Position numbers and translations under genes: made by a program
In this document: positions 39,515 to 48,193 of the stretch, in pieces
How the letters are laid out: each line of letters opens with the position of its first letter
Numbering within the stretch: position 1 is the first letter of the stretch
DNA from: Paenibacillus sp. BSR1-1
GTDB taxonomy: Bacteria > Bacillota > Bacilli > Bacillales > Cytobacillaceae
Direction: 5' to 3'
Assembly: GCF_030403775.1 (NCBI RefSeq)
Contig: NZ_JAQMWQ010000009.1
Span: 62,001 to 126,000 of the forward strand
DNA length: 64,000 bases
Notes under the pieces: generated by a model
What the model was told of the DNA's origin: nothing
Databases searched by the model: none
What the model saw: the letters and a program-made list of their open reading frames with translations, nothing else

Positions 39515-39775
39515 CATCATTATTGACGGACAAGCTGATTTGCCCTATGTGGAAGAAGCAGAAAAAGGTATGGGGATGGATAGCAGGATTGGTCCTCAGT
39601 TTCTCCAGGCGGGAGGACAGCATCAGCCTCATTTAATGCTTCCAAAGGATTGGATGTATAAATAATAGCAGGATGAATTTTTTTAATATGTTCTGTACCT
39701 TGAGGATCGTATGCAGTACTAGAGTCATTATTTTGCAGGAGTTTGTATGCCAGATTTTTAACCCAGAAAGGAGAA
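39515..39775 (+). pseudogene. Decayed UDP-glucose 6-dehydrogenase (YtcA-like)
   Basis: The plus strand reads DLPYVEEAEKGMGMDSRIGP then QFLQAGGQHQPHLMLPKDW and a stop near 39663. This matches the family stretch VAxGMGLDxRIGxxFLxAGIGYGGSCFPKD, except that the catalytic GGSCF part is replaced by unrelated residues. Further on, QIFNPERRNIM just before the next gene resembles the family's C-terminus. In B. subtilis ytcA lies between ytdA and ytcB, so the position also fits. The body of the gene is missing. Confidence 0.6.
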
Positions 39776-39780
39776 ATATT

Positions 39781-40821
39781 ATGAAGGGAGTCATACTTTG
39801 TGCTGGTAAAGGGACACGCATGCAGCCTTTTTCTTCTAGTCTGCCAAAAACTCTTTTACCCGTTGCAAATCAGCCGATACTTAATGATTGCATAATGAAG
39901 ATGAAAAAGGCTGGAATAACTGAAATTGGGATTGTAATGAATCCTGGACAAAAGGAAATTATTAACTATATTTCCTCTTTCCATAAAGAATTAAAGATTC
40001 AATATATTTATCAAACAGAGCAATTGGGAATCGCCCATGCACTTAGCCAGGCGGAATCATTTATTAGCAATGATTCTTTTATATTAATGCTCGGAGATAA
40101 TATCATTCTCGAGCCCCTTGAAACTCTTATTCAAGCATTTAAAGGTAATAAAGGAGCAATCCTTCTGACTGAGGTAAAAAATGGAAATGACTTTGGGATT
40201 GCTGAAATTAAAAATCACCAGGTTATCAGTTTGGAAGAAAAACCAAAGCATCCCAGAAGTAATCTTGCTGTAATAGGGATGTATATATTCGATGGATCTA
40301 TTTTTGATGCTATCCGCCATATATCCCCTTCCAAAAGAGGAGAATATGAAATTACTGATGCCATCCAGTGGATGATCAATCAGAATTATTCCATTTCATA
40401 CTCTATTACAAAAGAACCTTTTTCAGATGTAGGAACAATTGAAAGATGGCTGGCCGCCAACGAGTGGATGCTTTCGAAAATGCTGGGAGATAAAGTGCAG
40501 GTTGGGTCTAACACCGTACTTGAAAATTGCACATTAGAAGGCCCTGTTTTGATTGGAAATAATTGCACTTTAAAAAACGCAAAAATAGGTCCTTATATTT
40601 CAATTCAAGATGATTCAACACTCATTAATTGTATGGTTGAACATAGTATTCTTCTTAAAAGCACCAAAATAATGAATGTAAGTCCCCTTCTTTCAAACTC
40701 CATTTTAGGAATAAACACTAAACTAATAGGAATAAATGAAGAGATCAGAAACTTACAATTTATCTTAGGAAGCTTCTCGCAGATTAAAAATTCTTCAGAC
40801 TTTAACGAGGAAGGAAAATAA
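39781..40821 (+). CDS. Sugar-nucleotidyltransferase (YtdA/RmlA-like)
   Basis: A 346-residue protein. The nucleotidyltransferase domain has the GVILCAGKGTRMQPFSSSLPK signature split across residues 3-22, with a following KTLLPVANQPI, and the metal-site FILMLGDNII. It then carries a C-terminal left-handed beta-helix with hexapeptide repeats. This is the long form seen in dTDP-glucose or UDP-glucose pyrophosphorylases. It activates a sugar-1-phosphate for the glycosyltransferase. The ATG at 39781 has AAGGAG upstream; the frame's earlier start at 39673 lies in the decayed gene and is rejected. Confidence 0.88.
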   Translation: MKGVILCAGKGTRMQPFSSSLPKTLLPVANQPILNDCIMKMKKAGITEIGIVMNPGQKEIINYISSFHKELKIQYIYQTEQLGIAHALSQAESFISNDSFILMLGDNIILEPLETLIQAFKGNKGAILLTEVKNGNDFGIAEIKNHQVISLEEKPKHPRSNLAVIGMYIFDGSIFDAIRHISPSKRGEYEITDAIQWMINQNYSISYSITKEPFSDVGTIERWLAANEWMLSKMLGDKVQVGSNTVLENCTLEGPVLIGNNCTLKNAKIGPYISIQDDSTLINCMVEHSILLKSTKIMNVSPLLSNSILGINTKLIGINEEIRNLQFILGSFSQIKNSSDFNEEGK

Positions 40822-40889
40822 CCTGGTTTTCTGCTGTGTGAACTGTTTATCCCAGCAGCATTTGGTTAAATAAAATAGGAGGAATAAAC

Positions 40890-41879
40890 GTGCAAAAATT
40901 AACTGGAGGCGTATTTGTCACTGGTTGTGCAGGCTTCATTGGTTTCCATCTTTCTAAGCGTTTGTTAGATGAAGGTTTCCATGTGCTTGGTATTGATAAT
41001 ATAAATAATTATTATGACACTACTTTAAAATATGATAGATTAAGCATTCTAGCAAACTATCCAAATTTTTCATTTATTAAAGGTTCCATCGAAAACCTTG
41101 AGTTATTAGAAAGTATCTTTGACCAATATAACATTGACATTGTTGTTAACCTGGCAGCTCAAGCAGGAGTTAGATACAGTTTGAAAAATCCCCACGTGTA
41201 TATCCAATCCAACCTTGTTGGATTTGCAAATATACTAGACTGCTGTAAAAAATATCAAATCAAACATCTAATTTATGCATCATCAAGTTCTGTTTACGGA
41301 AACAATAAAAAAATACCGTTTTCTGTAAATGATCGTGTTGATAACCCGGTTAGCTTATATGGTGCTACAAAAAAAGCTAATGAGGTATTGGCCTATTCAT
41401 ACAGCCAATTATATCAACTCCCTGTAACTGGGCTTCGCTTCTTTACAGTTTACGGACCTTGGGGCAGACCGGATATGGCATACTATACATTTTCGAATGC
41501 CATCATGAATCAAGAACCTATCGAAGTTTATAACTATGGAAATATGAAAAGAGACTTTACCTATATTGATGATGTAATAGAATCCATATATCGACTTATA
41601 AAAAAAGGACCGCCTGACAAATCTAATTCTTATTATAAAATTTATAACATTGGTAACCATCATCCAGTAAACCTTAATGACTTTATCCAGGTGCTCGAAG
41701 AACACCTCGGAAAGAATGCCGATATGAGATTATTACCATTTCAGCCAGGCGATGTCCAAGAAACATATGCTGATATTGATGACTTAGTAAAGGATATTAA
41801 CTATAAACCTGTAACTTCTGTTAAAGAGGGAATCAGAAAGTTTGTCGAGTGGTATAAAGAATACAATAAAATTTCTTAG
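40890..41879 (+). CDS. NAD-dependent nucleotide-sugar epimerase (YtcB-like)
   Basis: A 329-residue extended SDR protein. It has the NAD motif GCAGFIGFHLSKRLLDEGF, ASSSSVYGNNKKIPF and the catalytic Tyr and Lys in YGATKKANE. FFTVYGPWGRPDMAYYTF and FTYIDDVIES follow. The pattern IDNINNYYDTTLK is typical of UDP-glucuronate 4-epimerases. If so, its substrate would come from UDP-glucose dehydrogenase, whose local gene is decayed. RBS AGGAGG. It follows the nucleotidyltransferase gene on the same strand. Confidence 0.88.
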   Translation: MQKLTGGVFVTGCAGFIGFHLSKRLLDEGFHVLGIDNINNYYDTTLKYDRLSILANYPNFSFIKGSIENLELLESIFDQYNIDIVVNLAAQAGVRYSLKNPHVYIQSNLVGFANILDCCKKYQIKHLIYASSSSVYGNNKKIPFSVNDRVDNPVSLYGATKKANEVLAYSYSQLYQLPVTGLRFFTVYGPWGRPDMAYYTFSNAIMNQEPIEVYNYGNMKRDFTYIDDVIESIYRLIKKGPPDKSNSYYKIYNIGNHHPVNLNDFIQVLEEHLGKNADMRLLPFQPGDVQETYADIDDLVKDINYKPVTSVKEGIRKFVEWYKEYNKIS

Positions 41880-41892
41880 CTATTAATATTTA

Positions 41893-42576
41893 TCAGTCAT
41901 GGTCCGTTAGACAAAAATACTCAAATTCTAATTTCTTAGTAGTTTCAAGGGTAATAATTTTTCCTTTTTCCAGCTGAATTCTTTTTGAAAATAATGGGCC
42001 ATCATAAACAAAGCTGTGGTATTCACCAGCTTCGCCCATCGGACAACTTTTAGTAACCAGAATATCCTTAACAAATGAAGAATTTATTTTTCTGCCAAGC
42101 CACGACTCATCTAAAATATCTTCTCTTACTCGAATAACCACAGCTTCATAGCCAGTTCGAACAAATTCTTCAAGGGCCTGCGAGGCCTCTTCCTGCTTCA
42201 TCCATAGGGGATAGATCGCATTAACATCGGCGGCCTCCGCAACTTTTTCTCCCCACTCACGGTGAGGGTCAAAATATAAATCTCCAAATGCAATACCGCT
42301 AAGATCATAATGATCTTTTAATTGTATAAGTGTTTTAATAAAGTCTTCTGTATAATGATCGAAGGAACATGCGATAAAATGTACGGGTATATTTAACGAG
42401 TTTCCTTGAAGCTTGATCATTTCGGTTTTCTCTCCATGACCAAAAGTTCTTCCGATTTCGACTGGAACGGTCGTAAGTAAGCATGCAACCTCATAACCCT
42501 GCTCCACTAAGCGGTGCAAAGCCATGCATCCATCCTTCCCGCCGCTCCAGGATAATGCAATCTTTTTATTCAACAT
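41893..42576 (-). CDS. Dph6-like ATP-pyrophosphatase family protein
   Basis: A 227-residue protein of the adenine-nucleotide alpha-hydrolase superfamily. It has the PP-loop motif SWSGGKDGCMALHRL, then FGDLYFDPHREWGEKVAEAA and SCPMGEAGEYHSFVYDGPLF, typical of the diphthine-ammonia-ligase (Dph6) family. Bacteria lack diphthamide, so the true substrate is unknown. The ATG at 42576 is better spaced behind AGGAA than the one at 42582. It overlaps the DUF488 gene. Confidence 0.87.
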   Translation of the reverse strand: MLNKKIALSWSGGKDGCMALHRLVEQGYEVACLLTTVPVEIGRTFGHGEKTEMIKLQGNSLNIPVHFIACSFDHYTEDFIKTLIQLKDHYDLSGIAFGDLYFDPHREWGEKVAEAADVNAIYPLWMKQEEASQALEEFVRTGYEAVVIRVREDILDESWLGRKINSSFVKDILVTKSCPMGEAGEYHSFVYDGPLFSKRIQLEKGKIITLETTKKLEFEYFCLTDHD

Positions 42577-42952
42577 ATCCATTTCCTATCTGTATTTTTT
42601 TATTAATCTCTTCCTGCAGCACGCGAGCATGATTGTACACTGGATCCTTTGCTCCATAAAGTAAAGTTACTTTATTATTAGCGGAGGCATCGATAATTTG
42701 CTCGATCAGTTGAAGCTTCTTTTCGTCAGTCCGGAGTTCGTCAATATATTTACTGCGAAATTCATCAAATAGCTCAGGTTTATGACAAAACCATTTCCGA
42801 AGCTCAGGGCTTGGGGAAATATCCTTAAACCAGTGGGTTAACTTCGCTGCTTCCTTCGACATTCCCCGCGGCCACACCCGGTCAATCAGAATGCGGCTGC
42901 CATCCATCTCATCAAAAGGTTCATAAATTCTTTTTAAAAAAATTTCCCTCAC
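42566..42952 (-). CDS. DUF488 family protein
   Basis: A 128-residue protein with the DUF488 motif RIYEPFDEMDGSRILIDRVWPRG and YIDELR / NNKVTLLYGAKD near the C-terminus. Function unknown; often annotated as a small basic protein of MarR-like context. It starts GTG overlapping the stop of the HTH gene (TAGTG). The PP-loop gene begins inside its end, so the three form a tight unit. Confidence 0.85.
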   Translation of the reverse strand: MREIFLKRIYEPFDEMDGSRILIDRVWPRGMSKEAAKLTHWFKDISPSPELRKWFCHKPELFDEFRSKYIDELRTDEKKLQLIEQIIDASANNKVTLLYGAKDPVYNHARVLQEEINKKIQIGNGYVE

Positions 42953-43182
42953 TAGTCCTCATCCTTTACATCTAAATCTTCTGGAATGGGTTCGCTTAAT
43001 ATTTCTTCTACGAGTTGTTTGTATTTTTCCATTTGTTTTAAATGAGTGCTGAATTGTTCTTTATAAATTAAATATTCGCTGCCGTCAAAGAGGGCACGGA
43101 TTTTCTTTTGCTGGATTAGACTTTTGACAGTCTGCTCCGGTATCGATAAATATTCTGCTGTTTCTTTTATGGTAAGGTACAC
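42952..43182 (-). CDS. Excisionase-type helix-turn-helix protein
   Basis: A 76-residue protein with the MerR-like HTH_17 pattern TIKETAEYLSIPEQTVKSLIQQKKI followed by a short helical tail. It starts GTG with a GAGGAG box that lies in the last codons of the peptidase gene, so translation is coupled. No recombinase or attachment site is nearby, so it is more likely a small regulator than an excisionase. Confidence 0.8.
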   Translation of the reverse strand: MYLTIKETAEYLSIPEQTVKSLIQQKKIRALFDGSEYLIYKEQFSTHLKQMEKYKQLVEEILSEPIPEDLDVKDED

Positions 43183-43187
43183 GTTAT

Positions 43188-44216
43188 TTACTCCTCTTTT
43201 AGTAAGTCAATATGGTGGACGATTCGTCCGGCTCTTCCTTTAGTCGTATCTGCCTGTGATAGAGAATTGAAGATTGCCTCTTCCACCGCTTCAGCAGCTG
43301 CTGCAAATAGCTGGTTCATGATAGGATGGTCTTCACGAAGCTGTTTACGAATTTCCGTCACCTCATCCGAAAAATGCGCTATTTTATGAGCCGTTGAAAA
43401 GGCAATGACGATATCCCCGCTTCCGTGGCTAAAATGACTGCCCGTTCGGCCTAGGCCAATTCCGCATCTTTTAGCAACACGCTGTAATTGCCGGTCACTA
43501 AACGGTGCGTCTGTTGCCAGCACAATGATGATCGAACCATCTGAGGTCTCTGACAATGCAGATCTTTCAGAATTTCGAAACCTCAAAAGTTCTTCCTTTT
43601 TCCCAAAATTAGTAAGGACAAGGCAGCCCATTGTATACTCCTCAACCATTCTAGAAGAAGAGCCGATACCGCCTTTGCAGCCAAAGCAAATCATTCCTTT
43701 GCCGGCACCAACCGCTCCTTCCTCAGCTCGGTGTTCAGATGCGTTCTGGATGGCATCGATGGCATGCTCAGGTTTTACAGGAAACAAGCGAATCGAATTT
43801 AAATAGCTGTCATTACATTCTCCCACTACAATATTGACCGTCCCAGTGGTATCACCGATTTCCGGATTCCTAGCAAGCATATACTCGAGTGTTCCTTGAG
43901 TCACAGCAGGAACTGCAAAGGTATTCGTCAACATGATCGGCGCTTCAAGGACGCCCAATTCATTTACCTGTACAAGGCCTGTCGTTTTTCCGAATCCGTT
44001 AATGACATAGCTTGCAGCTGTCACTTTTTCTTTAAACAGATTGCCTTTGTGAGGGAGGATGGCTGTTACTCCTGTACATACATATTCGTCACCAGCCGCA
44101 TCCAGAGGGAAGTTCATTGTCACATGCCCAACCGTTACCCCTTCTACATCCGTGATACAGTTTTTTACTCCTGCAGGCAACTTACCAATGGTGATTCCTT
44201 TTTCCCTAACCTTCAT
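43188..44216 (-). CDS. P1 family (DmpA-type) aminopeptidase
   Basis: A 342-residue peptidase-family-S58/P1 protein with GVTVGHVTMNF, GFGKTTGLVQVNELG and GAVGAGKGMICFGCKGGIGSS near residue 175. The cleavage-activated serine or threonine region LVLTNFG follows. Members are self-processing N-terminal-nucleophile hydrolases that cut D- or L-amino acid amides and peptides. It overlaps the dipeptidase gene by four bases, suggesting joint processing of short peptides. Confidence 0.87.
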   Translation of the reverse strand: MKVREKGITIGKLPAGVKNCITDVEGVTVGHVTMNFPLDAAGDEYVCTGVTAILPHKGNLFKEKVTAASYVINGFGKTTGLVQVNELGVLEAPIMLTNTFAVPAVTQGTLEYMLARNPEIGDTTGTVNIVVGECNDSYLNSIRLFPVKPEHAIDAIQNASEHRAEEGAVGAGKGMICFGCKGGIGSSSRMVEEYTMGCLVLTNFGKKEELLRFRNSERSALSETSDGSIIIVLATDAPFSDRQLQRVAKRCGIGLGRTGSHFSHGSGDIVIAFSTAHKIAHFSDEVTEIRKQLREDHPIMNQLFAAAAEAVEEAIFNSLSQADTTKGRAGRIVHHIDLLKEE

Positions 44217-45148
44217 TTTGAGAATCCCGGTCTATGGTCAAGAAAGTTTTGATAAGCAAATCCTCTTACTTGTTCCTCTTTGTAATGCTTTAACAATTCA
44301 TTTATGAGATTTTGAGTTTTAGAGGCATCTTCTAAATTAGTGATAAAGGTCGAGATCCCGTCGAAGTCAGAACCTAACCCAATTTGCTCTATTCCGCCCA
44401 ATGAACAGAAATGATCGATGTGTTTAATCAGATCCGCGATGGTTGCTTCACCACTTTCTTTTATAAATGGTGGATTGTAAACGACGTGAATCAAACCGCC
44501 TTTATGGAACATGGCCTCTGCCTGTTCGTCTGTTAGATTACGGAGATGATGGCAAAGCGTTCTCGAATTGGAATGGCTTGCAATCGGGTATTGGACAATT
44601 TCCATCACATCCCAAAAAGCTCTATCACTTAAATGGGATACATCCGTGAGCACCTGATGATCATTATTTAAATCAACAATATCTTTTCCTAACAATGTCA
44701 ATCCGCCGCCGCGCGGTTCACCAGCACCATCTGCAGCAAGATTGGCATTATTCCAAGTCAAACCCACCGAACGAACACCAAGCTGATAAAGAATACGGAG
44801 CTTCATTAAATCATTGCCAATCGCATCCACGCCCTCAAGCGTTAGCATCGCTCCAATCTGGCCAATTTTTAAACTATCAAAATCAGACCAATCTTTAATA
44901 TGTATCATATCAGGGTTTTTCCCCAGAACTTCCTGATAAAAATAATCGATTTGTTCAAGTGCTACTTGGAATTTCTGATTAGATGGGATATCAGGGTCGA
45001 TAAAGATTGCAAAGCATTGAACCTTTATTTTTCCTTTTTGTAACCGGGTTTTGTTTGTTTCTAATTCAGGTGCATCCGCAAAACGCAATGTACCTTGGCC
45101 CTCTTGGAGTTTCAATAAGGCATCGCAATGCAGGTCAATTATGTTCAT
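44213..45148 (-). CDS. Membrane-dipeptidase family (M19) dipeptidase
   Basis: A 311-residue renal-dipeptidase-type metallohydrolase. The metal site HCDAL (IIDLHCDALLKLQEG), LTLEGVD, YQLGVRSVGLTWNNAN, SHSNSRTLCHHLRNLTDE and IGLGSDFDGI are all present. It cleaves dipeptides, often with D-residues. It is followed by the P1 peptidase and preceded by the 52-bp tandem repeat. Confidence 0.92.
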   Translation of the reverse strand: MNIIDLHCDALLKLQEGQGTLRFADAPELETNKTRLQKGKIKVQCFAIFIDPDIPSNQKFQVALEQIDYFYQEVLGKNPDMIHIKDWSDFDSLKIGQIGAMLTLEGVDAIGNDLMKLRILYQLGVRSVGLTWNNANLAADGAGEPRGGGLTLLGKDIVDLNNDHQVLTDVSHLSDRAFWDVMEIVQYPIASHSNSRTLCHHLRNLTDEQAEAMFHKGGLIHVVYNPPFIKESGEATIADLIKHIDHFCSLGGIEQIGLGSDFDGISTFITNLEDASKTQNLINELLKHYKEEQVRGFAYQNFLDHRPGFSK

Positions 45149-45218
45149 AGTTGGAAGGCTCCTTTTTAAGGTTAATTATGTTTGTTGATTAAATCGAATG
45201 TAGTAATAGAAAATATTT

Positions 45219-45564
45219 CCCCGCTCTTATTGACCGTCACCTCAATTTTTCGGGTATGACGGGCTTTATGAATCACTCTTATCGACCGTAGCGGCATTTT
45301 TTCGGGTATGACGGGCTTTATAAACCGCTCTTATCGACCGTCACCTCATTTTTTCGGGTATGACGGGCTTTATGAACCGTTCTTATCGACCGTCACCTCA
45401 TTTTTTCGGGTATGACGGGCTTTATGAACCGCTCTTATCGACTGTCACCTCATTTTTTCGGGTATGACGGGCTTTATGAACCGCTCTTATCGACCGTCAC
45501 CTCATTTTTTCGGGTATGACGGGCTTTATGAACCGCTCTTATCGACCGTCACGGCAATTTTTTC
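45219..45564. repeat. 52-bp tandem repeat, six full copies
   Basis: The unit begins CGGGTATGACGGGCTTTATG and ends with CACCTCATTTTTT; it is exactly 52 bases long. Copies start at 45251, 45303, 45355, 45407, 45459 and 45511, with a partial copy before the first. Differences are one to a few bases. Each unit contains the inverted pair TGACGG and CCGTCA followed by a T-run, so each copy can form a small terminator-like hairpin. There are no spacers, so it is not a CRISPR array. Confidence 0.95.
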
Positions 45565-45597
45565 TACAGTAGCCTTTTTTTAAATTTTACCACATTG

Positions 45598-45648
45598 TAA
45601 AAAGAAAAATAATAAGCCAGCTTCCTTAAAAATAGGCGCTGGCTTACA
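45598..45648 (-). terminator. Terminator of the purine-degradation operon
   Basis: TAAGCCAGC and GCTGGCTTA form a 9-bp stem; the minus strand continues with a T-rich stretch (TTATTTTTCTTTTT). It lies after the M20 peptidase stop at 45674. Confidence 0.8.
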
Positions 45649-45673
45649 TGTCTTTTCACATTATTGATTCTCG

Positions 45674-46930
45674 TTAAGAAGATACCGACAATAAATCATA
45701 TAGTGTACAAGCAATAATTTTAGTGGCATCCAGCAAATCTTCTAAACGAATATTTTCGTCTGCCCGGTGTCCATTGGCTTCTTCTAGCAATTTTGGTCCG
45801 ACACCAAACATAATGGTAGGGATACCCTTCGTATAAAAATGCCGGGCATCAGCATAAATCGGAACCCCGTTGATAGATAACTCCCCTTTTCCCTTCATCA
45901 GCAAATTCCAATTCTCATTCAAGGCTTCGATTAATGGAGAATCTTCCGAAACCGGCCCGAAGCTTTCAGCATGAAGGATTTTCCGTATTTCTACTTTTAA
46001 ACCTTCGATATGGGCAACTGCCTGATTCACAATTTCACAAAGCTCACCTTCAGCCTGTATTGCGTCCTCTCCTGGTATCAGCCTTCGGTCAATTCTAATC
46101 TTGCACTCATCAGGCACCACATTGGTGTTAATCCCCCCTGTTATGAGTCCCACAACCAATGTTGGATGATCAATACCCGGTACAGAGGATTTTTTCACTG
46201 TGAGTGTCTTACGATATTCGTATAGAGCGTTCAAGATTTGAGAAGTTGCTTCGATGGCATCAATGCCTGTATGAGGAAGGGCAGCATGGGCGGATTTTCC
46301 TGTTGTCTTGATTTCAAAATGTAAGCAGCCATTGTGGGCATTTACAGCAGAGTAGGTAAACCCAGCGGCAATCGCTAAATCAGGCTTGATAACCGCTTGT
46401 TCCAACAGCCATTTAGGCCCTATTTCTCCGCCTGTTTCTTCATCAAATGTAAATGCCAAGTCTACTTGCCCGGTTAATGGCTGCTTGACACCAGCCTGTT
46501 TTAAGGCTTGGACTGCGAACGTATACGCAGCAATATCAGATTTAGAAACGGCCACTCCCCGACCATACATTTTCCCCTCAATAATCTCTGCTCCATACGG
46601 ATCTACACTCCAGCCTAATCCTGGCGGCACCACATCGCCATGTGCATTTAATACAATATTAGTACCATTCCCACTGCCAAATCCGGATTTGGCAACGACA
46701 TTGGCCAGACTAATCATCCCATTCGCTTTTACCTCATCATCGTCTACCTTTAACAAAGAGACATCGTCAAATCCAAGTTTGCATAGCTGCTGATGGAGGA
46801 GAGAAGCAATTGGATAACAGTCTCCAATAGGATTATCCGAAGGAGTTTGCACTAATTTTTTTAAAAAATGAACCAGTTCATCCTCTTGCTCTTCAACCCA
46901 CTTTACAATTCTTTCTTTGTCTTTATTCAT
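45674..46930 (-). CDS. M20 family (ArgE/DapE-type) metallohydrolase
   Basis: A 418-residue M20 protein. The metal-site motifs are VLNAHGDVVPPG, MYGRGVAVSKSDIAA and FDEETGGEIGPKWLL, and it has the dimerisation domain beginning HFEIKTTGKSAHAALPHTG. It cleaves an N-acyl or amide bond. Its place at the end of the ureide operon raises the chance that it acts on a purine-derived intermediate, but the sequence alone does not show this. Ordinary peptide deacylation is as likely. Confidence 0.87.
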   Translation of the reverse strand: MNKDKERIVKWVEEQEDELVHFLKKLVQTPSDNPIGDCYPIASLLHQQLCKLGFDDVSLLKVDDDEVKANGMISLANVVAKSGFGSGNGTNIVLNAHGDVVPPGLGWSVDPYGAEIIEGKMYGRGVAVSKSDIAAYTFAVQALKQAGVKQPLTGQVDLAFTFDEETGGEIGPKWLLEQAVIKPDLAIAAGFTYSAVNAHNGCLHFEIKTTGKSAHAALPHTGIDAIEATSQILNALYEYRKTLTVKKSSVPGIDHPTLVVGLITGGINTNVVPDECKIRIDRRLIPGEDAIQAEGELCEIVNQAVAHIEGLKVEIRKILHAESFGPVSEDSPLIEALNENWNLLMKGKGELSINGVPIYADARHFYTKGIPTIMFGVGPKLLEEANGHRADENIRLEDLLDATKIIACTLYDLLSVSS

Positions 46931-46949
46931 AATAGCACTCTCCTTACTG

Positions 46950-48176
46950 CTAATAAGCTAACTGATGTAATAATTCGATTAAAACATCAAGACCTGTTTC
47001 TAGTTCATTGTTTGAGGTATATTCCAGCGGGGAATGACTAATTCCCCCCTTACTTGGGACGAACAGTATGGTAGTTGGGCAAATTCCCGCAAATAGTTGA
47101 GCATCGTGCCCTGCCCCGCTATTCATCACATGATAGCCAATATTACGATTCGTACATATGTCCTGAATCATTTCATTTAACTTAACGTCCATTTGCACTG
47201 GCTGAACCTCATGCCATTTTTCTATCTCAATATTCAGTCCCTTCTGCTTCGCCATTTCCATAAAACGGCTTGAGAATTGCTCGCAATAGGAGTTCAAAAC
47301 CGCTTCCGTTGGATGTCTGGCATCCACTGTAAAAACCACTTGATTCGGTATCACATTTGACACATTCGGTTCCACCAAAAGCTGCCCCACTGTTGTGACC
47401 AGATTCTCATCGAATCCCTCAGCCAAGTTATATAAGTCATCAATCATGGCTGCCGCACTGCGCAGCGGATCTTTCCGCCATTTCATTAATGTCGTACCCG
47501 CATGGTTGGATTCCCCGTTTACCGTAATCATAAACCGCTTTTGCCCGACTATGGTTTGAACGATACCGATAGATTTTTGAAGCTTTTCTAGAGTTGGTCC
47601 TTGTTCAATATGTAATTCAACAAATCTATCGATATCATTTCGTCTCAGATACTCCGGATTGGCAAATCCAAAGCCCGCTTCCTTCATTGCAGACTCAAAG
47701 CTTGTGCCCTCAGAATCTTTTAAACCCTCAATATCTCGAAAGGTATAAACCCCTGTCATCATGCCGGAGCCAAAGCAGGCTATCGGGAAGCGGCTCCCTT
47801 CCTCTTCACATAATGAGACGATTTCAAGATTCACCTTTGGCTCTCCAAATTGCTGTTTAAGATAGCTTAATGCAAGGATTCCTGCCAGGATTCCATAGGC
47901 TCCGTCATATTTACCTCCTAATGTAACCGAATCAACGTGGGAACCAACGAGTATGGTCGGGCTCATTGAATTTCCACAAGACAACCTGCCAAACAAGTTT
48001 CCAATCGAATCATAATACGTTTGAAATCCGAGCTCATCCATCCATTCCTTTAGAGATTGCTGAGCCTCTTTCCAAGCTTTGGAGTAAAGGAGACGGGTAA
48101 CCCCTCCTTCCGAAACTGCTCCAAATGAACTTAGCCATTCGATTGCATCTGCTAGATTTGCGGGAACATGACTCAT
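46950..48176 (-). CDS. pucF: Allantoate amidohydrolase (PucF/AllC family)
   Basis: A 408-residue M20-related amidase. It has GSHVDSVTLGGKYDGAYGIL, EEEGSRFPIACFGSGMMTG, HIEQGPTLEKLQKSIGIVQT and GESNHAGTTLMKWRKDP, characteristic of the allantoate / N-carbamoyl-L-amino acid hydrolase group. The neighbouring allantoinase makes allantoate the likely substrate, released as ureidoglycine or ureidoglycolate plus ammonia. The ATG at 48176 has AAGGGAG upstream; the longer frame from 48203 overlaps allB and is rejected. Confidence 0.88.
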   Translation of the reverse strand: MSHVPANLADAIEWLSSFGAVSEGGVTRLLYSKAWKEAQQSLKEWMDELGFQTYYDSIGNLFGRLSCGNSMSPTILVGSHVDSVTLGGKYDGAYGILAGILALSYLKQQFGEPKVNLEIVSLCEEEGSRFPIACFGSGMMTGVYTFRDIEGLKDSEGTSFESAMKEAGFGFANPEYLRRNDIDRFVELHIEQGPTLEKLQKSIGIVQTIVGQKRFMITVNGESNHAGTTLMKWRKDPLRSAAAMIDDLYNLAEGFDENLVTTVGQLLVEPNVSNVIPNQVVFTVDARHPTEAVLNSYCEQFSSRFMEMAKQKGLNIEIEKWHEVQPVQMDVKLNEMIQDICTNRNIGYHVMNSGAGHDAQLFAGICPTTILFVPSKGGISHSPLEYTSNNELETGLDVLIELLHQLAY

Positions 48177-48193
48177 GACAATCTCTCCCTTAG

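Noticed and set aside
39445-39636. 63-codon plus-strand frame
   Set aside because: The other frame gives the UDP-glucose dehydrogenase match, so this one is only a shadow of decayed sequence.
45219-45564. Possible CRISPR array
   Set aside because: The 52-base units are directly contiguous with no variable spacers, and no cas genes are present.
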